From Bacteroidota bacterium (GTDB taxonomy: Bacteria; Bacteroidota; Bacteroidia; Bacteroidales; B18-G4): DNA of 5,740 nt. Position numbers and translations under genes: made by a program. The notes under the pieces were generated by a model that was not told the DNA's origin, searched no databases, and worked only from the letters and a program-made list of their open reading frames with translations. The stretch spans positions 1 to 5,740 of the forward strand of contig DAOVZP010000127.1 of the NCBI GenBank assembly GCA_030635045.1, given 5' to 3'. Shown here in pieces: positions 1 to 5,740 of this stretch; within the stretch, counting starts at the first letter, position 1, and the number at the start of each line of letters is the position of its first letter.

Positions 1-245
1 TCCCCACCTTCCATATATAGGTTTCCGCCGGCATCCAGAAAGTTCGCAAGCTCGGTTCCTTCTCCCTGTGATAAAGCATGGTTCTGGGAATAAATACCAA
101 GGCAAACAAATACGCTTGAATAGATCCCGACATTATCCGGCCAGCTGGTTACATAATCTACTCCGACCTCAAGGTCCTGGATCGCGGCATACATATGTGG
201 CCCTGAATTCTGCGTTCCGTCCAGGTCAATAATGAGGATGGGCAT
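1..245 (-). other. Start of an alpha/beta (glutamine-amidotransferase-like) domain, cut by window edge
   Basis: From M956 the sequence changes from beta-sandwich to alternating alpha/beta: a strand P-I-L-I-I-D-L-D-G, a helix around A-A-I-Q-D-L, a V-D-Y-V-T-S-W-P motif, a strand S-S-V-F-V-C-L-G-I, then E-G-T-E-L-A-N-F-L-D-A-G-G-N-L-Y-M-E-G-G. This pattern (strand plus D-x-D-G, later strand, F-L-x-x-G-G-N-L) is often found after the catalytic region in large secreted Bacteroidota proteases and resembles class I glutamine-amidotransferase folds. No catalytic triad can be judged because the domain is incomplete; a non-enzymatic role is likely. Confidence 0.5.
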
Positions 246-3110
246 TTGTCCCACGACAAGGCTGAATATACCCTGTGCTGTAATTCCGCCGGTAGCTTCA
301 ATATCAAAAGTAAATTCCAGGTAATAGCCCGGTGGTGTTAGAATTGATGTGCTGATATTATAACTCTGTACTCCATCTCCACCGGCAGTAATTTCGCCAT
401 AGCTTTGAGAAGCTGTGTTAATGGTAAGATAAAGATCATCACAAATCAGATCTCCGAGCACCTCGTAAGCATCAGCTGATCCACTGTTGTCGATAGAAAT
501 GTTAAGGTTTGCTGTTTCACCGGGATCAAGCCTGCCATTGCCATTACCTCCGGCCACATCATCAACGATTACTTCAAGGAAACTCAGGTTGGGGGCATGG
601 CCTTTCAGGGAGAATGTACTCAGCCATGTTTCTGTCCCATTCGTAGCTTCAACATTAAAGATCACTGTATGCAGGTCAGGGATATCACCGGCCACGTCAA
701 AGGCAAAACCATCAACCACTTCTTTGGTTCCGCCGGCAAGGACAGTACCATAATTAACCAGGGAAGTAGTCATTGTAATATATGTGTCGTCGGTAGCCAC
801 GGTGACTTCGATATTTTCACCGTCTTCGATCCCAACGTTTTTAACTTCCAGTGTCAGAAGGATCGACTCGCCATAATCCACCTGGCCATTGTTATTTCCT
901 GAGGCGTCATTGATAGTTACAGCATTTTGTATGATATATGGCCCGCTGGGCGGAATAACATCTACCTGTGCATGATAGCGGTTATAATTTGTTTTTGTTA
1001 CTACAACATCTACTACAGTGGGTGGAACCTGTGGGAGGATAGGTATGCTTACCTGGTTTCCGGTTGCTGTTCCTGTGCCAATGATCTCACCATCAACGCT
1101 GAGAGCAACAAAAGCGCCGTCATCAGCCGTAATATTGAACAGGGATAAGCCTGCCAGGATCACATTGTCGTGATTCACTGTAAGATCCATCGGAACCTCT
1201 GAATACAGTGTGCTGAATGCACAGCCATGGTGATGGAAAAGGTGATGGGTATATACTTTATGTTCCGGATTATATGGCCAGCTGGACTGCTGGAGGAAAT
1301 ATTTCCCTCCGGCATTTCCGAAAGCCGGGAGTAAACCCCTTGGTGTTGGCTCTGTTTGATAATCCGGCATAAAATCCGGCCACATATTGTCATACATACC
1401 CCAAACATAAGTATCGTTCACAAAGGAATATGAAACTTCTGATGCGGCAATAATACCAAGTGCCCCGGCATTTTCCCCGCCAGAAGTATGGCGGTGGAAC
1501 TTTTCGGCAAAGCATTCACCCGAAACGTTATACTTTCCTGTAAGACAGTTGATCGAAAAGATAAACGAAAGATCGGTATTTGTAAGGCTGTTAATATCAC
1601 TGCTTTGGAAATCCGGTTCACCCCAACCTGTTACGCCACCATGGTCGCGGTGCTGAAGCAGGAATGCGCCGTCATTAATGCCGTTGATCACATCAGTGGC
1701 GTTACCGCCTGACCAGCCACCCAATTCGGCCGGTGTAGCAGGGATATATCCCAGGCCGTCCGGACCGAAATAGTCAAGCACCATATGGGTATTGGGATTG
1801 GTTGACCAGGGATCAACAGAGGGATTCCCTGAATAAATTGCATTGATACGAACAGGGTCTTTACCAAGCTCATGTTTGAAATAACCACCCACAGTTTCGG
1901 AACAGATCTGGAACCATCTTTCTGTTTGCCAGCCAAGAGCTGTTATGGGATGATTATAGAAATCAGGGTCGGTTGGCGGATCGGTTTCGTAATTGATCAC
2001 CTTGGTGATCATGGTTTCCAGGTGTGTTTCATTCTGGGCTGTCATACGTGCGAAGATCACATCCGGCAGGTCGTTGCCGGAAACATCCGCATAGATATTA
2101 TCCGATGCACAATAACCGTCCCATATAGGTGCAATAACAGTATTACCGCTGGTGCCAAAATCTCCTATCAGAAGTACAGCTACCGGTGGAATGTACCAGG
2201 TTGAAAAGGCCTCATCAACGAAGTTTTCAATCGCAGAAGTCGTATTGCCGCCAACATCGGTTGTAGTGAAAATGCCTGTGCGGATACCTTGCTGGTTCCT
2301 GAACAAAGCCAGTTCTTCGGCCCATGAAATGAATGTTGCATCATCAGGTGTGATGATCACGTATTCGAAATCAGGAGTGCCTGATTCAGGCGCATGCTGT
2401 GGATAATTTACTTTAGGAAGGGTTCCGTAGTTGATCATCATGTCGCTGAGGATAGGGTCGAACCAACGGCTCCTAAGGCGGTCTTCACCAAAAGTGCCAT
2501 TTCCACCATTGAAACTTACCTCCACCTTGATATCGCGGTATACTATAAGCTCTTTGCTAACCGGGTTATATTGGAAAGGGGTGATCCCCAGGATTACGGT
2601 TTCCATGCCCCTGACAATAGTTTTTTCAGAAAGGCTTACCGCTTCGGCAGGGTAAAATGCATCCCGTGAATAGATCTTCATGTTCTTTTCATAATGCAGC
2701 GGGCCATCGTCTGTTGCTTTAGGAATACGCGGGGATGGTGCGATATTCACATTTTTATAAGTTTCAGTACGCTGAGCGGTTACCTTGAAGCTTGCAACGG
2801 CACCGTTAGGGATGGCAATATACCTGCCATTTCCCGGCAGGTTAGGGGCATCCTCATTGTTCGGGAGGAAGCTTCCCATTATCTGTATCTCTTTCATGGC
2901 TTCGCCCTTGAGATCAAAATCGGTGAGAGAAAATTCATCGAGCGAAAAGGTTATCTCAAGCCCGCTTGTACCAGACTGGCTTAGTGTGAAACCGGCATTT
3001 GCCCACGCATCCTCAAAGACATACTTTTGTGCATGCATAGTGTTAAGGGCAACAACAAGCAAGAGAAACGATATTAATGAAACTGCTTTGGAAAGGAAAC
3101 TTGTTTTCAT
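1..3110 (-). CDS. Gingipain-like C25 family cysteine protease, secreted, 3' end outside window
   Basis: The frame is open from ATG at 3110 to the left edge: 1036 codons with no stop, so the C-terminus is missing. Visible order: signal peptide (1-27); a beta-rich propeptide-like region (about 28-215); C25 catalytic domain (about 248-635) with H490 in Q-H-R-D-H-G-G and C522 in S-I-N-C-L-T-G; Ig-like domain (about 639-722); two tandem units with N-G-x-x-D-x-G-E motifs (723-838, 839-955); and the start of an alpha/beta domain from 956. Family knowledge: C25 enzymes are extracellular cysteine endopeptidases made as zymogens. The H490-C522 spacing (32) is close to that of RgpB (His211-Cys244, 33). 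The Arg-rich R-L-R-S-R-W at 211-216 is a plausible processing site (inference). The start is set by the signal peptide; the next Met, M25, would destroy it. A T9SS sorting tail is expected beyond the window but not seen. The protease family is confident; the substrate is unknown. Confidence 0.93.
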   Translation of the reverse strand, partial: MKTSFLSKAVSLISFLLLVVALNTMHAQKYVFEDAWANAGFTLSQSGTSGLEITFSLDEFSLTDFDLKGEAMKEIQIMGSFLPNNEDAPNLPGNGRYIAIPNGAVASFKVTAQRTETYKNVNIAPSPRIPKATDDGPLHYEKNMKIYSRDAFYPAEAVSLSEKTIVRGMETVILGITPFQYNPVSKELIVYRDIKVEVSFNGGNGTFGEDRLRSRWFDPILSDMMINYGTLPKVNYPQHAPESGTPDFEYVIITPDDATFISWAEELALFRNQQGIRTGIFTTTDVGGNTTSAIENFVDEAFSTWYIPPVAVLLIGDFGTSGNTVIAPIWDGYCASDNIYADVSGNDLPDVIFARMTAQNETHLETMITKVINYETDPPTDPDFYNHPITALGWQTERWFQICSETVGGYFKHELGKDPVRINAIYSGNPSVDPWSTNPNTHMVLDYFGPDGLGYIPATPAELGGWSGGNATDVINGINDGAFLLQHRDHGGVTGWGEPDFQSSDINSLTNTDLSFIFSINCLTGKYNVSGECFAEKFHRHTSGGENAGALGIIAASEVSYSFVNDTYVWGMYDNMWPDFMPDYQTEPTPRGLLPAFGNAGGKYFLQQSSWPYNPEHKVYTHHLFHHHGCAFSTLYSEVPMDLTVNHDNVILAGLSLFNITADDGAFVALSVDGEIIGTGTATGNQVSIPILPQVPPTVVDVVVTKTNYNRYHAQVDVIPPSGPYIIQNAVTINDASGNNNGQVDYGESILLTLEVKNVGIEDGENIEVTVATDDTYITMTTSLVNYGTVLAGGTKEVVDGFAFDVAGDIPDLHTVIFNVEATNGTETWLSTFSLKGHAPNLSFLEVIVDDVAGGNGNGRLDPGETANLNISIDNSGSADAYEVLGDLICDDLYLTINTASQSYGEITAGGDGVQSYNISTSILTPPGYYLEFTFDIEATGGITAQGIFSLVVGQMPILIIDLDGTQNSGPHMYAAIQDLEVGVDYVTSWPDNVGIYSSVFVCLGIYSQNHALSQGEGTELANFLDAGGNLYMEGG
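246..596 (-). repeat. Protein repeat unit B of the downstream protease (CARDB/Ig-like)
   Basis: Residues 839-955 begin A-P-N-L and carry D-D-V-A-G-G-N-G-N-G-R-L-D-P-G-E-T (D862 in D-P-G-E), then strands with I-D-N-S-G-S-A-D-A. It is the second copy after unit A and is closest to unit B of the upstream protein (D-D-V-T-G-G-N-G-D-G-F-L-D-P-G-E-T). It probably acts as a spacer or adhesion module between the protease core and the C-terminal domains. Confidence 0.7.
597..944 (-). repeat. Protein repeat unit A of the downstream protease (CARDB/Ig-like)
   Basis: Residues 723-838 begin G-P-Y-I-I and contain N-N-N-G-Q-V-D-Y-G-E (739-748), then alternating hydrophobic strands with L-E-V-K-N-V-G, typical of CARDB-like beta-sandwich modules. 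The same opening and motif recur in unit A of the upstream protease (G-P-F-I-I, N-A-N-G-L-P-D-Y-G-E). The Asn/Gly/Asp loop resembles calcium-binding loops seen in secreted Bacteroidota proteins; metal binding is inferred. Confidence 0.7.
1545..1643 (-). other. Catalytic His-Cys segment of the downstream C25 domain
   Basis: The segment from H490 (codon 1641-1643, in Q-H-R-D-H-G-G) to C522 (codon 1545-1547, in F-S-I-N-C-L-T-G-K-Y) matches the C25 dyad layout: His followed by Gly, then about 33 residues later a Cys in a hydrophobic strand context with C-x-x-G-x-(F/Y). H487 lies three residues earlier and is a less likely catalytic residue because it is not followed by Gly. The assignment rests on motif and spacing, not a structural alignment. 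Confidence 0.75.
3030..3110 (-). other. Sec signal peptide of the downstream C25 protease
   Basis: The first 27 residues have a short basic n-region (M-K-T-S-F-L-S-K), a hydrophobic core (L-I-S-F-L-L-L-V-V-A-L) and a small-residue end (T-M-H-A) followed by Q-K. Cleavage after A27 would leave Gln at +1, common in exported Bacteroidota proteins. It fits type I signal peptidase rather than lipoprotein processing, since no Cys follows. The exact cleavage site is inferred. Confidence 0.8.
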
Positions 3111-3163
3111 CTTTTTAGTGTTTGTTTATAGTATTGTGAAATGTCTGATCTGGTTTAGCTTAA

Positions 3164-3171
3164 CAAAAATA
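3164..3171 (-). promoter_or_regulatory. Possible Bacteroidota-type -7 element for the downstream protease
   Basis: The minus strand reads TATTTTTG, matching the TAnnTTTG -7 consensus of the Bacteroidota primary sigma factor. It would place the transcription start about 45 to 50 bases before the ATG at 3110. No clear TTG -33 element is present at the usual distance upstream. The region is AT-rich, so a chance match is quite possible. Confidence 0.35.
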
Positions 3172-3197
3172 TAATAAATACGATGTGTTCTGTAAAA

Positions 3198-3235
3198 TTT
3201 AACGTATTAATTATGGTTTTTCCATAACTGTTAAA
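3198..3235 (-). terminator. Nested inverted repeat, possible terminator of the upstream protease gene
   Basis: On the minus strand the order is TTTAAC, 2 bases, TTATGG, loop AAAAA, CCATAA, 7 bases, GTTAAA. That gives a perfect 6-bp inner stem inside a perfect 6-bp outer stem with an asymmetric internal loop. It begins 46 bases after the TAA of the upstream gene and is followed by TTTT within ATTTTAC. The stem is AT-rich and the T run short, so it would be a weak intrinsic terminator; a regulator-binding site or an RNA processing structure are alternatives. Confidence 0.35.
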
Positions 3236-3281
3236 CAGCAGTAAGGGAGCCCGGCCAAATAATATTTGTTATTTCCCGTGC

Positions 3282-5740
3282 TTACTGGATGATCAATTTT
3301 ATGCTGAGCATTCCCTCAAGAGTGCTTATCCTGCACAGATATATACCGCTCCTGATCCCGGAGACATCAAGTTGAAGATTATACTCTCCTTCCTGGTGTT
3401 GGGTGTTAGTCATAACATCCATGATCTTGTGGCCGAGCAGGTCATATATCACGATCTCAACCTCGGTAGATGAGCCAAGGGTGTAATCAATATTGAGCTT
3501 GCTTCTGGCCGGGTTAGGACTGATGTTGATCATAAAGTCACCTTCATCATTATTATGATGTATGATTCCTGTGGCAATATCTACCGGAGGAAATACAATA
3601 AAATCAACCCATGCACAGTCTTCACCACTTGAAGCATAGCTGTCTTTTTCATACACCCAGCGGAAAGTGTGAAAATCCTGTGTTACGGGATAGCTTACCA
3701 TTTCCCAATCAAGTTCACCCGACCATTCTCCCATCAGTGTGTAATCAATATAGAACCTTAGAAAATCCCATTCGGCTTCGGAAGAAAGCTTACGGTAAAA
3801 TGAAATGTCGCCATCAGCCAGCACTTCCGTATAAAGGAATAATTCCGACTCCTGGTTGTCATTAATATCACCTGATCGTGCACAATATATCCCTTCATAA
3901 GGTTCTGAGGTGCTAATTTCCCATGGTGCATCACCGGCAAACTGCCAGTTGAAAGTTGTAAAGCCTGCACTTTCCCAGTCTTCTACCAGAACGCCAATGA
4001 TTGTTGCATAATCTTCTGAGGCGTTATAAGCACCGGATATAACATTGAAACTAAAGACAGCCATCGTTCCTATGGGAGTGTCTTCATCCACACTCACTTC
4101 AAATGTAGCATAGGAATTAATACCCTGTAACAGATCACCAAGAGCAAAACTGTTACTTGTAATGCTGATCCAGCTACTTGCTGTATTCAATGTTGCTTCA
4201 GCATTGAAAGCATCTGCGTGGCCATTGTTTAAAACGCCTATGGTAAGCGTGGCTGTTTCACCCGGGTCAAGGAAACCATCCCCGTTACCGCCTGTAACAT
4301 CATCGATGACCATTAGCCCTGTTTCCAGAACAGGAGCATTGAGTATGATGTTAAACGCATCCGTCCAGCTTTCTTTTCCATCATCAGAGATGTCGAGCAA
4401 AAAGTCGATAATCTCCTGATCGGGGACATACTCGTCGATTTCGAAGGCAAAATCATTCAGGATTCCGGCAGATGAACCGGCTATTATTGTGCCATATTCC
4501 CCATCACCATCTGTGATGTTTATCAGTTCGCTTTCAGTGCTGAGAGTAGCAGTTACGTTGATTGCATCGGCAGCTCCGGCATTATGCAGGTTCACAGTCA
4601 TCAGGATGTCTTCGCCATAATCGGGAAGCCCGTTGGCGTTTCCTCCGGCATTGTCGTCGAGTGTGTGTTCTTCATATATGATAAAGGGCCCTGCGGCGGG
4701 GGTAACAGCAATATTGTATGTTGTTGTGAGACAATTATAACCGCTTATTGTCAATTGGGCTGTTCCGGTTGAAGTGATCGGAGGATCGATAAGGATGATT
4801 GCTTCGCCATTTACATCAGTAACAGACGTGCCATGCATGATCCCGTCTTTTGTAAGTGTGCAGCTTAATCCTTCGACTGGCACGCCATTGTTGTTAACGC
4901 TGACATTCATATAAGTGGATCCTACTAAAATTGGGGCTGTAAAGAATGTATTTACCGTAAATGGTTCATCAGTCCATAATTGGAGTGTAGGATCGCCCAG
5001 TATGTTAATATCATAAAAATTCCATCTTAAAGCACCCTCTTCATGTTGCCCGGGAGCATTTACCCACGGGGCGGTCTGAATCTTACATTCTACAAACGCT
5101 GCTCCAATGCGGCCCATTTCTTCTTCATACAGGGCGTCAACCATTTCGCGGTGCAGATGGGCTGCAGGGCCTTCTGTCTGTCCTTCGTTGAACCAGCCGT
5201 ACCTTGAATTACCGATAACTGCGGCTGCAAAATTATCAATGGCTACCATCCGCTCCATGATACAATCTGAAGCATCGAAGGCTCCACAAATACATCCATG
5301 GGTTTGAACAAAAGTGAAGTTATGTATAATTCCGTTTACCTGTGAAAAATTGGAATTGGTGATGTCACTGGTTGAAAGGTGCATCACAGTGTTTGTGTTT
5401 GCATGGCCGCAATGGTGAACAAAGGATTTGCCTTCATTGATCTCTGCCATAATGGTACTCCCGCCCCAGCTTTGATGCAATTCGTAGAGGCTGTCAATAT
5501 TCTGGCCGGGGGGTATCCCGATAGTAGTGTATCCATTGTCGTCGCGATAACCAACCAGCAAGCGCATATAGTCCGCCCCCCAGGTTTCGGGGCTGCTCCA
5601 GAGATGCTCACCGGCCAGCAATGGATTGGTGAATTCGCCCAGGATAGGTGTATCCTGGTATGATTTGGTTTTGTTGATCATGGCATCAAGTTCGCCCTGG
5701 TTGCTGAAAGAAAAACGCCCGACAGCAACATCGGGGAGGA
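3282..5740 (-). CDS. Gingipain-like C25 family cysteine protease with T9SS sorting domain, 5' end outside window
   Basis: The frame is open from the right edge to TAA at 3282-3284: 818 visible residues (residue 1 is the codon at 5736-5738). It starts inside the catalytic domain at L-P-D-V-A-V-G-R-F-S, which aligns with L-P-D-V-I-F-A-R-M at residue 348 of the downstream paralogue, so roughly 350 residues (signal peptide, propeptide, first catalytic lobe) are missing. Visible order: catalytic domain with H112 (H-H-C-G-H-A) and C149 (H-G-C-I-C-G-A-F), ending near L-G-D-P-T-L (247-252); Ig-like domain (about 255-349); two tandem units (350-467, 468-582); jelly-roll-like domain (583-718); T9SS type A sorting tail (735-818). 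The Met at 5681 is internal and not a start, because the conserved V-G-R-F-S motif lies upstream of it. It is predicted to be secreted through the outer membrane; the substrate is unknown. Confidence 0.94.
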   Translation of the reverse strand, partial: LPDVAVGRFSFSNQGELDAMINKTKSYQDTPILGEFTNPLLAGEHLWSSPETWGADYMRLLVGYRDDNGYTTIGIPPGQNIDSLYELHQSWGGSTIMAEINEGKSFVHHCGHANTNTVMHLSTSDITNSNFSQVNGIIHNFTFVQTHGCICGAFDASDCIMERMVAIDNFAAAVIGNSRYGWFNEGQTEGPAAHLHREMVDALYEEEMGRIGAAFVECKIQTAPWVNAPGQHEEGALRWNFYDINILGDPTLQLWTDEPFTVNTFFTAPILVGSTYMNVSVNNNGVPVEGLSCTLTKDGIMHGTSVTDVNGEAIILIDPPITSTGTAQLTISGYNCLTTTYNIAVTPAAGPFIIYEEHTLDDNAGGNANGLPDYGEDILMTVNLHNAGAADAINVTATLSTESELINITDGDGEYGTIIAGSSAGILNDFAFEIDEYVPDQEIIDFLLDISDDGKESWTDAFNIILNAPVLETGLMVIDDVTGGNGDGFLDPGETATLTIGVLNNGHADAFNAEATLNTASSWISITSNSFALGDLLQGINSYATFEVSVDEDTPIGTMAVFSFNVISGAYNASEDYATIIGVLVEDWESAGFTTFNWQFAGDAPWEISTSEPYEGIYCARSGDINDNQESELFLYTEVLADGDISFYRKLSSEAEWDFLRFYIDYTLMGEWSGELDWEMVSYPVTQDFHTFRWVYEKDSYASSGEDCAWVDFIVFPPVDIATGIIHHNNDEGDFMINISPNPARSKLNIDYTLGSSTEVEIVIYDLLGHKIMDVMTNTQHQEGEYNLQLDVSGIRSGIYLCRISTLEGMLSIKLIIQ
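3285..3536 (-). other. T9SS type A C-terminal sorting domain of the upstream protease
   Basis: The last 84 residues show the usual order of this tail: I-S-P-N-P-A-R-S-K-L-N-I, then V-E-I-V-I-Y-D-L-L-G-H-K-I, then Y-N-L-Q-L-D-V-S-G-I-R-S-G-I-Y-L-C-R-I, ending K-L-I-I-Q. Family knowledge: this beta-sandwich tail directs cargo through the type IX secretion system and is normally removed at the surface by the sortase-like enzyme PorU, itself a C25 relative. It marks the organism as Bacteroidota. Confidence 0.93.
3585..3992 (-). other. Jelly-roll-like (MAM/concanavalin-type) domain of the upstream protease
   Basis: Visible residues 583-718 begin V-L-V-E-D-W-E-S, then F-N-W-Q-F-A-G-D-A-P-W-E-I, a Y-E-G-I-Y-C-A-R-S-G-D-I motif, D-I-S-F-Y-R-K-L-S-S-E, and end D-C-A-W-V-D-F-I-V-F-P-P. 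This order of motifs is common in accessory domains of secreted Bacteroidota proteins and resembles MAM or concanavalin-like beta sandwiches used for glycan or protein binding. A binding role is inferred; the ligand is unknown. The equivalent position in the downstream paralogue holds an unrelated alpha/beta domain. Confidence 0.6.
3993..4337 (-). repeat. Protein repeat unit B of the upstream protease (CARDB/Ig-like)
   Basis: Visible residues 468-582 begin A-P-V-L and include D-D-V-T-G-G-N-G-D-G-F-L-D-P-G-E-T (D491 in D-P-G-E), then G-V-L-N-N-G-H-A-D-A-F-N. At the DNA level the motif-encoding stretch near 4252-4311 is about three-quarters identical by eye to 511-570 of the downstream gene, the clearest nucleotide trace of their common origin. 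Confidence 0.7.
4338..4691 (-). repeat. Protein repeat unit A of the upstream protease (CARDB/Ig-like)
   Basis: Visible residues 350-467 open with G-P-F-I-I-Y-E-E-H and carry G-G-N-A-N-G-L-P-D-Y-G-E-D, then V-N-L-H-N-A-G-A-A-D-A. Length (118) and motifs match unit A of the downstream protein (116), so the unit order A-B was present before the two genes diverged. The motif loop may bind calcium (inference). Confidence 0.7.
5292..5405 (-). other. Catalytic His-Cys segment of the upstream C25 domain
   Basis: H112 (codon 5403-5405, in V-H-H-C-G-H-A) and C149 (codon 5292-5294, in Q-T-H-G-C-I-C-G-A-F-D) fit the C25 pattern of G-H followed by a Cys in C-x-x-G-x-F. The spacing is 37 residues, a little longer than in the downstream paralogue (32). 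C151 is two residues after the proposed nucleophile, but C149 is preferred because it aligns with C-x-x-G-x-(F/Y) in the paralogue (C-L-T-G-K-Y) and, from memory, in RgpB. Confidence 0.75.

Larger units (their letters stand above)
3111..3281. other. 171-base AT-rich spacer between the two protease genes
   Basis: The spacer lies between the TAA of the upstream gene and the ATG of the downstream gene. No convincing ORF or RNA gene is visible. It holds a nested inverted repeat (3198-3235), an AT-only inverted repeat (3257-3274) and a TAnnTTTG-like element (3164-3171). Directly before the ATG on the minus strand the sequence is A-rich (ACTAAAAAG) with no GGAGG, normal for translation starts in Bacteroidota. 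The length and content allow the downstream gene its own promoter, though read-through cannot be excluded. Confidence 0.7.

Noticed and set aside
487..3174. Series of plus-strand open frames of 60-130 codons across the downstream gene
   Set aside because: They lie opposite a continuous 1036-codon minus-strand frame with clear protease domains, have no recognisable domains, and overlap each other in different frames.
3257..3274. Inverted repeat AAATAA-TATTTG-TTATTT just after the upstream stop codon
   Set aside because: The stem is only 6 A/T pairs with no following T run, so it is expected by chance in AT-rich spacer and is not convincing as a terminator.
3111..3281. Small RNA, tRNA or riboswitch in the spacer
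   Set aside because: No tRNA-like cloverleaf or recognisable conserved riboswitch core is visible, and only short AT-rich stems are present.
3282..5681. Met at 5681 as the start of the upstream protease
   Set aside because: The frame stays open to the right edge, and the 19 codons before this Met encode L-P-D-V-A-V-G-R-F-S, a conserved C25 segment also present inside the downstream paralogue. The gene is 5'-partial.
1..5740. A frameshifted or split single gene instead of two proteases
   Set aside because: The upstream gene ends with a complete T9SS sorting tail and stop, and the downstream gene begins with its own signal peptide and propeptide, so these are two separate genes.
1..5740. Mobile element, CRISPR array or phage signature
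   Set aside because: No direct-repeat spacer array, transposase, integrase or terminal inverted repeats were seen; the only repeats are the protein-level domain units.

Overview
The window holds two large genes on the minus strand, arranged head to tail, and both run off the window. Each encodes a secreted, gingipain-like cysteine protease (peptidase family C25). The upstream gene (right side, 3282 to beyond 5740) lacks its 5' end. The downstream gene (3110 down to beyond position 1) lacks its 3' end. A 171-base spacer separates them. All plus-strand open frames are short shadows of these two genes.

The organism is most likely a member of the Bacteroidota. The upstream protein ends in a typical type IX secretion system (T9SS) C-terminal sorting domain, known only from that phylum. 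The downstream protein starts with a Sec signal peptide whose predicted cleavage leaves Gln at +1. The spacer is AT-rich with no strong Shine-Dalgarno sequence, and it has a TAnnTTTG-like promoter element. No closer placement can be supported from the sequence alone.

The two proteins are diverged paralogues with the same core layout: C25 catalytic domain, an Ig-like beta domain, then two tandem units of about 116 residues, each with an Asn/Gly/Asp-rich N-G-x-x-D-x-G-E motif. After this core they differ. The upstream protein continues into a jelly-roll-like domain with a W-x-F-x-G-x-A-P-W motif and then the T9SS tail. The downstream protein continues into an alpha/beta (glutamine-amidotransferase-like) domain that is cut by the window edge. 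The catalytic His/Cys contexts also differ, which suggests different substrate preference.

Together the pair looks like an extracellular or cell-surface proteolysis locus. The proteins would cross the inner membrane by Sec and the outer membrane by T9SS, and at least the downstream one carries a propeptide. There is no evidence of mobile elements, RNA genes or CRISPR. The locus is notable mainly for the paired, structurally parallel proteases; I see no clearly new system.
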